Assembly (NCBI RefSeq): GCF_003286595.3
Contig: NZ_CP132985.1
Coordinates: 1,736,001 to 1,800,000, forward strand
DNA length: 64,000 nucleotides
Direction of reading: 5' to 3'
Origin: Aerococcus mictus
Lineage (GTDB): Bacteria; Bacillota; Bacilli; Lactobacillales; Aerococcaceae
The notes under the pieces: generated by a model
What the model saw: only the letters and a program-made list of their open reading frames with translations
Database searches by the model: none
Told to the model about the DNA's origin: nothing
Position numbers and translations under genes: made by a program
In this document: positions 43,438 through 52,600 of the stretch, piece after piece
Position numbering within the stretch: the stretch's first letter is position 1
Layout: every line of letters starts with the position of its first letter

Positions 43438-43475
43438 AAAAAAAGCGATAGGCCCAGCATTTTGCCTATCGCTTC
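43438..43475 (-). terminator. Terminator after the small HTH gene
   Basis: AAGCGATAGGC/GCCTATCGCTT and seven T on the minus strand. Confidence 0.88.
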
Positions 43476-43484
43476 TATTATTTA

Positions 43485-43724
43485 TTAATTATCATTTGTT
43501 TCCGCCTTATTTTCTTTAGGAGTAAAGAAATAACGGCCGATTTCTTCATGGTCGATATCCAATAATTCGCAAGACTTATAAATTTGTGATTGACTAAAAG
43601 ACAAACCACCATTTAATTTCATGGACATAGTCGGCTCTGACAATTCCATTGCCTTGGAAAAATTCTTCACCGAACCATAAATCTCAATAATCCTGCCACG
43701 TAATTTTCGATAGTCGAATTCCAT
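43485..43724 (-). CDS. Small helix-turn-helix protein (DUF739-like)
   Basis: A 79-residue protein: MEFDYRKLRGRIIEIYGSVKNF followed by AMELSEPTMSMKLNGGLSFS, the layout of the DUF739 phage-repressor-like HTH family. Start at the ATG at 43724 with GGAG upstream. No other phage gene is nearby, so it may be a domesticated regulator or prophage relic. It has its own terminator. Confidence 0.7.
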   Translation of the reverse strand: MEFDYRKLRGRIIEIYGSVKNFSKAMELSEPTMSMKLNGGLSFSQSQIYKSCELLDIDHEEIGRYFFTPKENKAETNDN

Positions 43725-43749
43725 AAACACACTCCAATCCACATTCACT

Positions 43750-44180
43750 TGTTAAAACTCATTCAATGACTTTAAGGGATAAGGATCATCGGCAGAAGTT
43801 ATCCAAAATTCCTGCCAATTATTATGTGGACTTATCCCAAGATTTTCTTAAGCCTCGCGTATTAAGTCTGATAAAGTGCTCTGTCTCAAGCATTCTTAAA
43901 GCCTAAGCATCAAAAGCTTGGCTTTAAGCCAAAGTTTGTTTGCTTTTATCAGCTGGTCCACTAATGAGTCCAAGAACCAATATCCCTAAGTCAACCGGGC
44001 TTAATTCGCAGTCATTTTTAATAAATGAGTGCCCACTCACTTACTATACACTATTCTGTCTAAAAATCTATTAAAAGCCCTTCTAAATTAAGTTAAATTT
44101 AACAAATTTATTTTTTTCTTTAATAAATAACATCTTACTGATTTTACCAGAAGTTTTAGGGATTGTGCCAGCAATTTCCT
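43750..44180. other. Intergenic stretch, one palindrome only
   Basis: About 430 bases, A/T-rich. TGAGTG-CC-CACTCA (44026-44039) is a perfect palindrome of the TetR-operator kind. No gene or other structure is recognised. Confidence 0.5.
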
Positions 44181-44187
44181 CAAGAAA

Positions 44188-44213
44188 ATAAAAAAGCGAT
44201 CCAAAGACCGCTA
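44188..44213 (-). terminator. Terminator of the tRNA cluster
   Basis: AGCGGTC/GATCGCT and a T run on the minus strand. Confidence 0.8.
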
Positions 44214-44236
44214 GAAGGCTTGTTCGTATCAACTTA

Positions 44237-44310
44237 TCGGGAAGACCGGATTCGAACCGACGACCCCTACGTCCCGAACGTAGTGCTCTACCAAGCTGAG
44301 CTACTTCCCG
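44237..44310 (-). tRNA. tRNA-Pro (CGG)
   Basis: A 74-base cloverleaf on the minus strand, acceptor CGGGAAG/CTTCCCG, anticodon loop TTCGGGA, discriminator A, CCA not encoded. It is separated from the rest of the cluster by a weak terminator-like hairpin. Confidence 0.95.
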
Positions 44311-44334
44311 TCATCGTAGACTTTTTAAGTAAAA

Positions 44335-44358
44335 TAAAAAGCGCCTTACTGACGCTTT
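44335..44358 (-). terminator. Hairpin between the two proline tRNA genes
   Basis: AAAGCG/CGCTTT with a T run on the minus strand; it may reduce or stop read-through to tRNA-Pro(CGG). Confidence 0.55.
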
Positions 44359-44366
44359 CCATCGAG

Positions 44367-44440
44367 TCGGGAAAACAGGATTCGAACCTGCGACCCCTTG
44401 GTCCCAAACCAAGTGCTCTACCAAGCTGAGCTATTTCCCG
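44367..44440 (-). tRNA. tRNA-Pro (TGG)
   Basis: A 74-base cloverleaf, anticodon loop TTTGGGA. Very similar to the neighbouring CGG isoacceptor outside the anticodon and T stems, suggesting duplication. Confidence 0.95.
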
Positions 44441-44444
44441 GTAA

Positions 44445-44518
44445 TGCACCCAGCAGGATTCGAACCTGCAACCGCCTGATTCGTAGTCAGGTACTCTATC
44501 CAGTTGAGCCATGGGTGC
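44445..44518 (-). tRNA. tRNA-Arg (ACG)
   Basis: A 74-base cloverleaf, anticodon loop CTACGAA. A34 is the substrate of TadA, whose gene is at 34205. Confidence 0.95.
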
Positions 44519-44536
44519 TTGATCATTTAAACGGTA

Positions 44537-44622
44537 TGCCGAGGACCGGAATCGAACCGGTACGGTGTTTAACCACCGCGGGATTTTAAGTCCCGTGCGT
44601 CTGCCTGTTCCGCCACCCCGGC
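44537..44622 (-). tRNA. tRNA-Leu (TAA)
   Basis: An 86-base class II tRNA with a long variable arm; anticodon loop CTTAAAA, acceptor GCCGGGG/CCTCGGC. Confidence 0.95.
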
Positions 44623-44651
44623 ATATTAATTAATTCAAAGCCATTTGGCTA

Positions 44652-44723
44652 AGCGGAAGACGGGATTCGAACCCGCGACCCTCACCTTGGCAAGGTGATG
44701 TTCTACCACTGAACTACTTCCGC
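44652..44723 (-). tRNA. tRNA-Gly (GCC)
   Basis: A 72-base cloverleaf, acceptor GCGGAAG/CTTCCGC, anticodon loop TTGCCAA. Confidence 0.95.
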
Positions 44724-44757
44724 ATTTGTAAGTCAATACTAGGTATGCTTACAATAA

Positions 44758-44830
44758 TGATCCGTGGGAGGCTCGAACTCCCGACCCTCTGATTAAAAGT
44801 CAGATGCTCTACCAACTGAGCTAACGAATC
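44758..44830 (-). tRNA. tRNA-Lys (TTT)
   Basis: A 73-base cloverleaf, anticodon loop CTTTTAA; acceptor GATTCGT/ACGGATC. Confidence 0.95.
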
Positions 44831-44834
44831 ATAA

Positions 44835-44907
44835 TGGAGAATGAGGGGCTCGAACCCCCGACATTCTGCTTGTAAGGCAGACGCTCTCCCAGCTGAGCTA
44901 ATTCTCC
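44835..44907 (-). tRNA. tRNA-Val (TAC)
   Basis: A 73-base cloverleaf, acceptor GGAGAAT/ATTCTCC, anticodon loop CTTACAA. First gene of the cluster; no rRNA gene precedes it. Confidence 0.95.
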
Positions 44908-44953
44908 CTAAATGCTTATCGCTTGGCCGCTGTCTTTATCAGACAACTATTAA

Positions 44954-44982
44954 ATAATACCACTATTCTTTATAAGCGTCAA
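44954..44982 (-). promoter_or_regulatory. Promoter of the tRNA cluster
   Basis: TTGACG (44977-44982), 17 bases, TATTAT (44954-44959) on the minus strand, about 47 bases upstream of tRNA-Val. Confidence 0.85.
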
Positions 44983-45059
44983 GTGAATTTGATAAAAAAT
45001 TTACCTGGTCAGCTAATTTTTTTAGTCTTTGCGGACTAATAAGCTAGGAGGTGTTTACT

Positions 45060-45773
45060 GTGGGACTTAGCTTAGTCTTTTTCTTTTTTGCTGCCCTCGC
45101 TTCTTGCCTGATGGCCTTTAGCCATCGTTACCTGAAAAAACTTCCTTTCCTCTGGGCCCGGTCCCAGTGCGACCAGTGTCAGATCACTTTGTCAGCCTTA
45201 TCCCTTATTCCCCTGGCCGGTTATTTCTTGTCAGGAGGGCGGTGCTTCCACTGTCAGCGGCCCATCGCCTGGACCTATCCCCTATTTGAAGGGCTCTTCG
45301 CCCTCCTGAGTCTCTTGATCTTGGCCCGCTTTCCTACTGGACAAGCGGCTTACCTAGTCACTCTCCACAGCCTCCTCTTTGTCATGGCCATGACTGACCT
45401 GGAGGAAATGTGGGTGCCAGATCGTTTTCAAGTGCTCTTTTTCTTGAGCCTGCTTGCTTACCACGGCCTCTATACTCCGGCTAGTCACTATTCCAGTCTC
45501 TTATTTCATCTCTTGGCCTGTGGGCTGATTCTCACCCTCTTGGTCTATCGCTTACCGGGATCTCTGGGCGGGGCGGATATCAAAATCTTTCTCTCCCTGG
45601 CGCTCTTCTTCCCGCCTAGGATTTATCCCCTCTTTATTTGCCTGGCTTCCGGACTAGCCCTGGTTTATCTTTTAATCAGCGCTTGGCTGAAGCAACGTTC
45701 CTTAAAAGACCCCCTGGCCTTTTTTCCCTTGATTTGGCTGGCCTTTGACCTGACTTTGATCTTAGCTTATTAA
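45060..45773 (+). CDS. comC: Prepilin peptidase (ComC/PilD type)
   Basis: A membrane aspartyl protease that removes leader peptides from type IV-like prepilins and methylates the new N-terminus; 237 residues. The N-terminal domain has two CxxC pairs (CDQC, CFHC) and the catalytic Asp residues lie in AMTDLEEMWVPDRF and GSLGGADIKIF. The GTG at 45060 is 8 bases after GGAGG. In Gram-positives the usual substrates are ComG pseudopilins for DNA uptake; those genes are not in this window. Confidence 0.88.
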   Translation: MGLSLVFFFFAALASCLMAFSHRYLKKLPFLWARSQCDQCQITLSALSLIPLAGYFLSGGRCFHCQRPIAWTYPLFEGLFALLSLLILARFPTGQAAYLVTLHSLLFVMAMTDLEEMWVPDRFQVLFFLSLLAYHGLYTPASHYSSLLFHLLACGLILTLLVYRLPGSLGGADIKIFLSLALFFPPRIYPLFICLASGLALVYLLISAWLKQRSLKDPLAFFPLIWLAFDLTLILAY

Positions 45774-45783
45774 ATTTTCTTCA

Positions 45784-45812
45784 TAAAAAAGCTGGGACTT
45801 GCTCCCAGCTTG
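45784..45812 (-). terminator. Terminator on the minus strand
   Basis: AAGCTGGGA/TCCCAGCTT followed by six T. It lies beyond the family 2 repeat as seen from the adenosyltransferase gene. Confidence 0.75.
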
Positions 45813-45842
45813 GTTAATAATATTTTAAAGCAAATAATATTT

Positions 45843-46020
45843 GTGAGCTTGCGCTCTGCTTTTGAAATTTAGACGTTGAAAAGCCATGGCACCGACTCGA
45901 GCCAAGGTCTCTCGCCTAGCGAGCTTCAAACGGCTCGTACGGCTAAAGCCTACGAGTCGTAATTCACATCGCTTGCTTGTTCATGGCTAACGACCAACTT
46001 CAAAGCTTCACTCCAGCTCA
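45843..46020 (+). repeat. Family 2 structured repeat, copy 2
   Basis: About 178 bp closed by TGAGCT/AGCTCA. ACGTT-GAAA-AGCCATG pairs with CATGGCT-AACG, CGACTCG with CGAGTCG, and CTCGTA/TACGAG encloses CGGCTAAAGCC. The constant blocks equal those of 24087-24266. It starts 70 bases after the prepilin peptidase stop. Confidence 0.8.
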
Positions 46021-46104
46021 TAACTATTAACTAAAATTTATTGATAACTTGTCCTTAAATATAAAAATGAAATGACTATCAAAATATATTTATCTATAAA
46101 GAGA

Positions 46105-46698
46105 CTAACTATCTTTGAGGTCTTCCTTGCTTAATTCACTTTCGTCATGGAAGACCTTGCCACTACGTTCGTAGAGGATATCAGATAGGCCTACCTTAAC
46201 ATTGGCGAGCCGGGCTACTGCAAAGAAGTAGTCGGATAGGCGGTTAATAAATTTCAAAGCGACAGGACTGGAGCTTTCTTCACGCATGAAGGAAACAATG
46301 TGACGTTCGCAGCGGCGGGTCACTGTCCGTGCATAGTGCAAACGACTAGCTAAACGGCTACCACCGGGCAGGATAAAGGATTCCACCGCGGGCGCTTGGG
46401 GATTGTAGGTATCAATCCGTTCCTCTAGCCAATCAATCGCGGCTTGTTTTAAGCGGTACTCACCCTTGCCCTCCGGCGTAGCAAAGTCATTCCCACAGTC
46501 AAATAAATACTGTTGGATTTGAATCAATTCCTCGTTTAACTCTGGCCATGATTCATTTTCGCTAATGGTCACACCAATCCATGAATTTAATTCGTCCACG
46601 CTCCCATAGGCATTGACACGTAAGGAATCTTTAGGAACTTCCTGGCCACCGATAATCCGGGTCGTCCCCTTATCCCCTGTTCGGGTATAAATTTGCAT
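46105..46698 (-). CDS. pduO: Cob(I)alamin adenosyltransferase, PduO type
   Basis: Makes adenosylcobalamin from ATP and cob(I)alamin; 197 residues. YTRTGDKGTTRIIGG near the start and VTRRCERHIV near residue 130 are the ATP and active-site motifs. The ATG at 46698 follows GAGGTGA. It lies 120 bases downstream of nrdJ on the same strand, with a terminator between, which fits a supply of coenzyme B12 to the class II ribonucleotide reductase. Confidence 0.95.
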   Translation of the reverse strand: MQIYTRTGDKGTTRIIGGQEVPKDSLRVNAYGSVDELNSWIGVTISENESWPELNEELIQIQQYLFDCGNDFATPEGKGEYRLKQAAIDWLEERIDTYNPQAPAVESFILPGGSRLASRLHYARTVTRRCERHIVSFMREESSSPVALKFINRLSDYFFAVARLANVKVGLSDILYERSGKVFHDESELSKEDLKDS

Positions 46699-46757
46699 AT
46701 TAATCACCTCACTTACATTATAAAGTATTTCTTCTATAAATACGATTTAAATGGTGA

Positions 46758-46795
46758 TAAAAAAGCCACTAAGTAAAAACTTAGTGACTTTTTCT
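46758..46795. terminator. Terminator after nrdJ
   Basis: AAAAAGTCACTAAGT/ACTTAGTGGCTTTTTT-type stem, T-rich on both strands. Confidence 0.85.
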
Positions 46796-46818
46796 CATAT
46801 ATCATTAAAGTTATTTTA

Positions 46819-49401
46819 TTATAAACCACATTTTAATTGGGCAAAGCAATTTGAACAGGTATTGCAGCCGCCAATTTCTTCGACAATCCCGGTCCGGCAA
46901 ATTGGGCAGGTATTGCCAAGTTCGCTACCGAAGACGACTTCTTCTTCATTGGCTTCAGCTTGGGCTTGGTCGACTAATTGACGTAATTCTTCACTGTCAT
47001 CAACGACAACCACATCGTCTTGCTTGCTTTGATCGGCTTGAGAATCTTGGTCACTGTCTTCATGTTCATCCTTATTTAAGGTGAGGACTTGAGAATCCCG
47101 TGACCCGTCAACATAAACGGTACCACCCTTAGCGCCGCCTTCATAAAGTTTTTCATAGACTTCGGCCACTTGGTTAACCGCGTAACCCTTAGGTGCATTA
47201 ACGGTCTTAGAAATGGAGCTATCTACCCAACGTTGAATAGTGGTTTGCACATCAACGTGTTCTCTTGGGCTTAGGTCCATGGCAGACACAAAGAAGTCAG
47301 GCAGGTTGTCAGCATCAGCTTCTGGATGTTTATCCAGGTATTCTTGGACGATGTCGGCATTGACTTCAATAAATTTACCTAAACGACCGGTCCGGTAGTA
47401 TTTAAAGGCAAAGTAAGGTTCGAGCCCGGTAGAGACATTCATCATGGTCCCGGTACTTCCGGTCGGCGCCACGGTGAGTAAGTGGGAGTTGCGGATCCCA
47501 TACTTCAAGACGTCTTCACGGATGCTTTCAGGCATTCTTTGCATGAAACCGGATTGAACAAAGCGTTCTCTGAGGGCTTGGGTTTCTTCTTCACTTTCCC
47601 CGATTAAGAATGGGAAGCTGCCCCGTTCTTTGGCGAGTTCGATGGAGGTTTGGTAAGCCGTTACCGCGATGGTTTCAAAGACTTCATCGACTAATTGGTT
47701 ACCTTCTTTAGAACCATAGCGTTTTTCACAGTAGATTAAGAGGTCAGCCAGACCCATAACCCCTAAACCAATCCGACGTTCACCAAGAGCTTGTTTCTTG
47801 TTGGCTTCCAAGAAGTATGGTGTAGCATCGATGACGTTATCTTGCATGCGGATAGCGGTAGCTACTGTTTGTTGTAGTTTTTCTTTATCCAGGCGTTTGT
47901 TTTCCTTGTCCGCCATTTGGGCCAGGTTAATCGCACCCAAGTTACATACGGAATAAGGCGCTAGGGGTTGTTCCCCACAAGGGTTGGTTGCCACAACCTT
48001 TTGCCCGTAAGCCACCGCATTAGTGTCTTCATTGGCGCGGTCAATAAAGAAAATGCCTGGTTCAGCCGCGTAAGTAGCACAAATGTTGATCAATTGCCAT
48101 AGTTCTTGGGCAGGCAGGGTCCGGTAAGTGGTAATTTCATGACCCAGGGCTTCCCATTCACGCACATCGCCAATTTCTTGCCATTGGGTGTCGTAAGCGG
48201 CCATTTCTTCTTGGTCATATTTTTCCACTGCTGGGAAGCGGAGGCTCCAATCCTTACCTTCCTTAACAGCTTCCATAAAGTCTGATGAAATAGCTACGGA
48301 AATATTAGCCCCAGTTAGGAAGTCGGGTTCATTGACTTCATAATGGCCACCTTGTTCCAAGTTTTCCTTGGCTTCAGCATAGGCTGCATCACTGACTTGA
48401 CCAGCTTGTTTTTCCTTGAGGTCAACGACAGCTTGGTACATGTCGATTTGCGCTGGAGTTGAGTAGACGAATTTTAACTTTTCATCAACTAATTGTTTAA
48501 TGTAGCTGTCCTTAGAGCTTTCCTTGATAAATTGGAGGATGCGTGGGTTTTGCATCTTAGAAATAATGAATTCCAAAATATCTGGATGCCAGTCTGCTAG
48601 CATGATCATTTGGGCCCCACGACGGCTACCGCCTTGTTCTACCAGGTGGGTTAATTTAGCAATGTCATCTAACCAGGAAACCGCCCCGGAAGACTTCCCG
48701 TTAACTCCACGAACCAGGGAGTGACGTGGTCTCAAGGTGGAGCCATTGGTCCCAACACCCCCACCACGGGACATAATTTCCATCACTTCCTTACGGTGGT
48801 CAGCAATACCACCCCGGGAGTCAGGCACATAAGGCATGACATAGCAGTTAAAGTAGGTGACATCGGTTCCGGAACCTGCACCATATAAGACCCGGCCGGC
48901 AGGAACAAAGTTACCCTTGGATTCTTCTTGGTAGAAGGCTGCTTCAATGTCTTGGCGGCGGTCTTCATTATTATCAATAGCTGCTAAGCCATGGGCATTC
49001 CGTTTGGCAATTTGTTCATAGTAGATTTCTAAAGGTTTGTCGATTTCATCCAATGGGCGTTTTACCAGGCCAGTTTCCTGTTCTTCTCCCATTAGGGACC
49101 CACGATAGGCTTCTTCGACCCAAATGGTTGCGGTCTTGTTCTCAATGGCTTGGACAATCCCGATCCCCCGTCCTGGATATTGCGGGTCAGGGCGGACAGT
49201 TAATACCACTAAGTCACCAGGGGCTAGGGTTTCTTTCATGGTGTCTTTAAAGGAATAACGGTCCAACATGACCATCCGACTGATGCCAGAGAAGGTTTTG
49301 TTCATGTCTTCTGTCATCGGATAAACTTGAGGGAAGGATTTGATGGCTTGGTTAAGCGCCTCTTTATTCCATTCCACAATATTCTTCATCGCAGTTTCCA
49401 T
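46819..49401 (-). CDS. nrdJ: Adenosylcobalamin-dependent (class II) ribonucleotide reductase
   Basis: Reduces ribonucleotides to deoxyribonucleotides with a B12-generated thiyl radical, independent of oxygen; 860 residues. Visible are NCYVMPYVPDSRGG, GGGVGTNGSTLRPR, ATNPCGEQPLAPYSVCNLG (radical Cys and Glu) and APTGSTGTMMNVSTG. The C-terminus carries CPICRTG and CNTCSNC, the redox and zinc-like tail of the dimeric NrdJ form. A strong AAAGGAG precedes the ATG. Paired NrdR boxes lie just upstream of its promoter. Confidence 0.95.
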   Translation of the reverse strand: METAMKNIVEWNKEALNQAIKSFPQVYPMTEDMNKTFSGISRMVMLDRYSFKDTMKETLAPGDLVVLTVRPDPQYPGRGIGIVQAIENKTATIWVEEAYRGSLMGEEQETGLVKRPLDEIDKPLEIYYEQIAKRNAHGLAAIDNNEDRRQDIEAAFYQEESKGNFVPAGRVLYGAGSGTDVTYFNCYVMPYVPDSRGGIADHRKEVMEIMSRGGGVGTNGSTLRPRHSLVRGVNGKSSGAVSWLDDIAKLTHLVEQGGSRRGAQMIMLADWHPDILEFIISKMQNPRILQFIKESSKDSYIKQLVDEKLKFVYSTPAQIDMYQAVVDLKEKQAGQVSDAAYAEAKENLEQGGHYEVNEPDFLTGANISVAISSDFMEAVKEGKDWSLRFPAVEKYDQEEMAAYDTQWQEIGDVREWEALGHEITTYRTLPAQELWQLINICATYAAEPGIFFIDRANEDTNAVAYGQKVVATNPCGEQPLAPYSVCNLGAINLAQMADKENKRLDKEKLQQTVATAIRMQDNVIDATPYFLEANKKQALGERRIGLGVMGLADLLIYCEKRYGSKEGNQLVDEVFETIAVTAYQTSIELAKERGSFPFLIGESEEETQALRERFVQSGFMQRMPESIREDVLKYGIRNSHLLTVAPTGSTGTMMNVSTGLEPYFAFKYYRTGRLGKFIEVNADIVQEYLDKHPEADADNLPDFFVSAMDLSPREHVDVQTTIQRWVDSSISKTVNAPKGYAVNQVAEVYEKLYEGGAKGGTVYVDGSRDSQVLTLNKDEHEDSDQDSQADQSKQDDVVVVDDSEELRQLVDQAQAEANEEEVVFGSELGNTCPICRTGIVEEIGGCNTCSNCFAQLKCGL

Positions 49402-49499
49402 AATGAATCTCCTTTATACTTTACTTGTTTGTAGACTTTTCAGCTGCTTTAGCGTGAGTTAAGTTAATGGTCTATCGGCTAAAAATTAGCTGCATTGCT

Positions 49500-49528
49500 A
49501 TTATAGGAAAAACTTAAACAGAAAGCAA
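49500..49528 (-). promoter_or_regulatory. Promoter of nrdJ
   Basis: TTGCTT (49523-49528), 17 bases, TATAAT (49500-49505) on the minus strand. Leader about 90 bases. Confidence 0.8.
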
Positions 49529-49535
49529 GCTAAAA

Positions 49536-49583
49536 AATCAATATATAGTATCAATTAAAAAGCAACAACACTATATATAGTGT
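49536..49583 (-). promoter_or_regulatory. Paired NrdR boxes
   Basis: ACACTATATATAGTGT (49568-49583) is a perfect NrdR box; AATCAATATATAGTAT (49536-49551) matches at 13 of 16. The centres are 32 bp apart, about three helical turns, the usual NrdR arrangement. The proximal box ends 8 bp upstream of the -35 of nrdJ. The distal box also lies in a 30-bp palindrome followed by T on the minus strand. Confidence 0.88.
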
Positions 49584-49630
49584 TGTTGCTTTGCTTGAAG
49601 CGGTTAAAGCCCAGTCCCATGGCCTTGGAC

Positions 49631-49680
49631 AAAAAGAGAGGCGCATATCTTGTAGTCGGATATGCGCCTATCCTCTTTTA
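49631..49680 (-). terminator. Terminator of the rpoBC operon
   Basis: GGCGCATATC/GATATGCGCC extended by AGAGG/CCTCT and five T on the minus strand. Confidence 0.9.
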
Positions 49681-49696
49681 ATGGTATCTACCTTAA

Positions 49697-52600
49697 TTAA
49701 GGCATACCGCTATAGTTTTCGTCGATTGGTTTGGTAATTGTCGCAATTTCGGCTGGATTTTCGTTGTCAGATGGCTCATGGGCCGGCACTTCAACAACTT
49801 GTTCCACACCTAATTTTTCTGGTTCCATGTGACGGTAGCGACCGACACCAGTACCAGCAGGAATTATCTTACCAATAATGACGTTTTCTTTCAATCCAAG
49901 TAACTCGTCCCGTTTACCACTAATAGCAGCGTCAGTGAGGACCTTGGTGGTTTCTTGGAAGGAAGCAGCAGATAGGAAGGATTTAGTTTCCAAGGCTGCC
50001 TTGGTAATTCCTAGGAGGACTGGTTGACAGGTAGCTGGTTGTTGGCCAGTCTTAATGATTTCCTCATTGGCGTCTTCAAATTCACCAATATCCATTAAGT
50101 GCCCTGGCAACAAGTCAGAAGCGCCTGGGTCTAAGACTCTAACCTTACGCATCATTTGACGTAGGAGAACTTCCACGTGCTTGTCGTTAATGTCCACCCC
50201 TTGTTGACGGTAAACCCGTTGGATTTCCGCTAACATGTAGTTTTCTACGGTGAGGGAATTCGTGATCCGGAGCAATTCTTTGGGATCAATGGACCCTTCT
50301 GTTAATTGGGCACCACGTTCAATCAAGTCACCTTCGCTGACCTTCATACGGGCAGTGTAAGGCACCTTGTATTCCCGTTCGTCAGTTTCCCCTTTGACGG
50401 TAACAGTCTTGGTCCGGGTTTCTTCTTCAATATCAATGGCCACGACTTCCCCAGTCACTTCAGTAATCACCGCTTGCCCTTTCGGATGACGGGCTTCAAC
50501 GATTTCTTGAACACGAGGTAAACCTTGGGTAATGTCATCCCCGGCAACCCCACCGGTATGGAAGGTACGCATGGTCAACTGGGTACCAGGTTCCCCAATG
50601 GATTGGGCAGCCACGATACCAACTGCTTCACCAACTTCGACTTCGCCATTGGTTGCTAGGTCAGAACCGTAGCAATACTTACATACCCCATGGCGGGTCC
50701 GGCAGGTAAAGGCAGAACGAATAGTAACGTGTTTGAGGCCAGCAGCTTCAATCTTAGCTGCGGTTTCTGGTGAAACCAGCTCATTATGGTGAGCGAGAAC
50801 TTCACCGGTTTGTGGATCACGGACCGTTTTTTGGATGTAACGACCAGTCAGACGTTCAGCCAGGCTTTCGATCATTTCGTTACCTTCTTTAATGGCTGAA
50901 ACGGTTAAGCCACGGTCGGTTCCACAATCATTTTCACGGATAATCACGTCTTGGGCCACGTCAACCAGACGACGGGTTAGGTAACCAGAGTCGGCCGTCT
51001 TCAAGGCGGTATCGGTCATCCCTTTACGTGCCCCGTGAGTGGAGATAAACATTTCTTGAACCGATAGCCCTTCACGGAAGTTAGAAGTAACTGGCAGTTC
51101 AATAATCTTACCACTTGGTCCCGCCATCAAACCACGCATCCCCGCTAATTGGGTAAAGTTGGAGATGTTACCACGCGCACCAGAGTCCATCATGATAAAG
51201 AATGGGTTATCTGGAGACAGACTGTGTTTCAATTCGTTTTCAATGTCGTTTTTGACATCATTCCACGTGTTAATGACTTGGTCATAGCGTTCGTCATCGG
51301 TAATTAAACCACGACGGTATTGCTTCATGATATTGTCAACGCGTTTATGCCCCTTGTCCACGTGTTGGTCCTTGGCATCTAAAACGGTAATATCAGCAAT
51401 CCCAACGGTAATCCCTGACTTGGTGGAGTAGTAGTAACCAAGAGCCTTCAAGCGGTCTAAGAATTGGGAGGTTTCAGTAACCTTCAAGCGCTTGAAGATA
51501 GCGGCGATAATTTCTTCTAAGTAGCCCTTCTTAAATGGCGCCGTAGTCTCTAATTGAGCAATCGCTTTTTCGGTATCTTCCCCAGGATTGACGAAGAAAC
51601 GATCAGCGGTTTGACCATTTAAGTTTTCTGATGTGGGCTCATTAATATAAGCAAAATCAGCCGGCATGATCTCATTAAAGAACAATTTACCAATAGAAGT
51701 AATCATTAATTGTTCTTTTTGTTGGTCGGTCCATGCATATTTAGGGAAGTGTTTCGGACTGATTACCACCCGAGTATGCAATTGAGCTGCCCCATTGGCA
51801 TAAGCAATGTGGGCTTCGCTGAGTGAGGAAATCTTCATTCCTTCCCCAGTCATCCCAGCTTCTTCTTGGGTTAAGTAGTAGTTCCCTAAGACCATGTCTT
51901 GGGATGGGGTTACCACTGGTTGTCCATCTTTAGGGTTTAAGATGTGGGAAGCGGCCAACATTAAGATACGGGCTTCAGCTTGGGCTTCCTCACCTAAAGG
52001 CAAGTGGACCGCCATTTGGTCCCCGTCAAAGTCGGCGTTATAAGCTTCACAGGCTAAGGGGTGAAGACGGATGGCCTTTCCTTCAACCAAGACTGGTTCA
52101 AAGGCTTGGATCCCCAAACGGTGGAGGGTAGGTGCCCGGTTAAGCAGTACCGGGTGTTCACGCATGATCTCTCCGAGGGGTTCCCAAACAGCGTCATCCT
52201 TGCGTTCAATCATCCGTTTAGCATGTTTAGCATTGGTGGCAATTTCACGGTCCACCAATTCCCGAATCAAGAATGGTTTAAAGAGTTCTAGAGCCATTTC
52301 TTTAGGCAGACCACATTGGTAGAACTTCAAGTGTGGTCCAATGGCAATAACGGAACGTCCAGAATAGTCCACCCGTTTCCCTAAGAGGTTTTGACGGAAA
52401 CGTCCTTGTTTCCCTTTCAACATATGGGAAAGGGACTTCAATGGGCGGTTCCCCGGTCCAGTCACAGGACGGCCGCGACGACCATTATCCACTAGGGCGT
52501 CAACGGCTTCTTGGAGCATCCGTTTTTCATTTTGAACAATAATATTTGGTGCATTGAGGTCTAATAAACGTTTTAGACGGTTATTCCGGTTAATCACCCG

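Noticed and set aside
43049-43460. Several 70-120 codon frames on both strands over 43.1-43.4 kb
   Set aside because: They lie over the family 1 hairpin repeats and have no ribosome sites; self-complementary DNA tends to leave frames open on both strands.
43485-43724. A prophage
   Set aside because: Only a small HTH protein resembles phage genes; no integrase, structural genes or attachment-site repeats are seen beside the tRNA genes.
43795-43845. DnaA-box-like TTATCCAAA and TTATCCCAA, as a possible origin
   Set aside because: Only loose matches to TTATCCACA, no cluster, and no dnaA, dnaN or AT-rich unwinding region nearby.
44163-44589. Frames over the tRNA genes with strings such as ESGGCRFESCW
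   Set aside because: These are translations of tRNA sequence, a well-known annotation artefact.
49402-49600. A cobalamin riboswitch ahead of nrdJ
   Set aside because: The leader is only about 90 bases and has no B12 box; control is better explained by the NrdR boxes.
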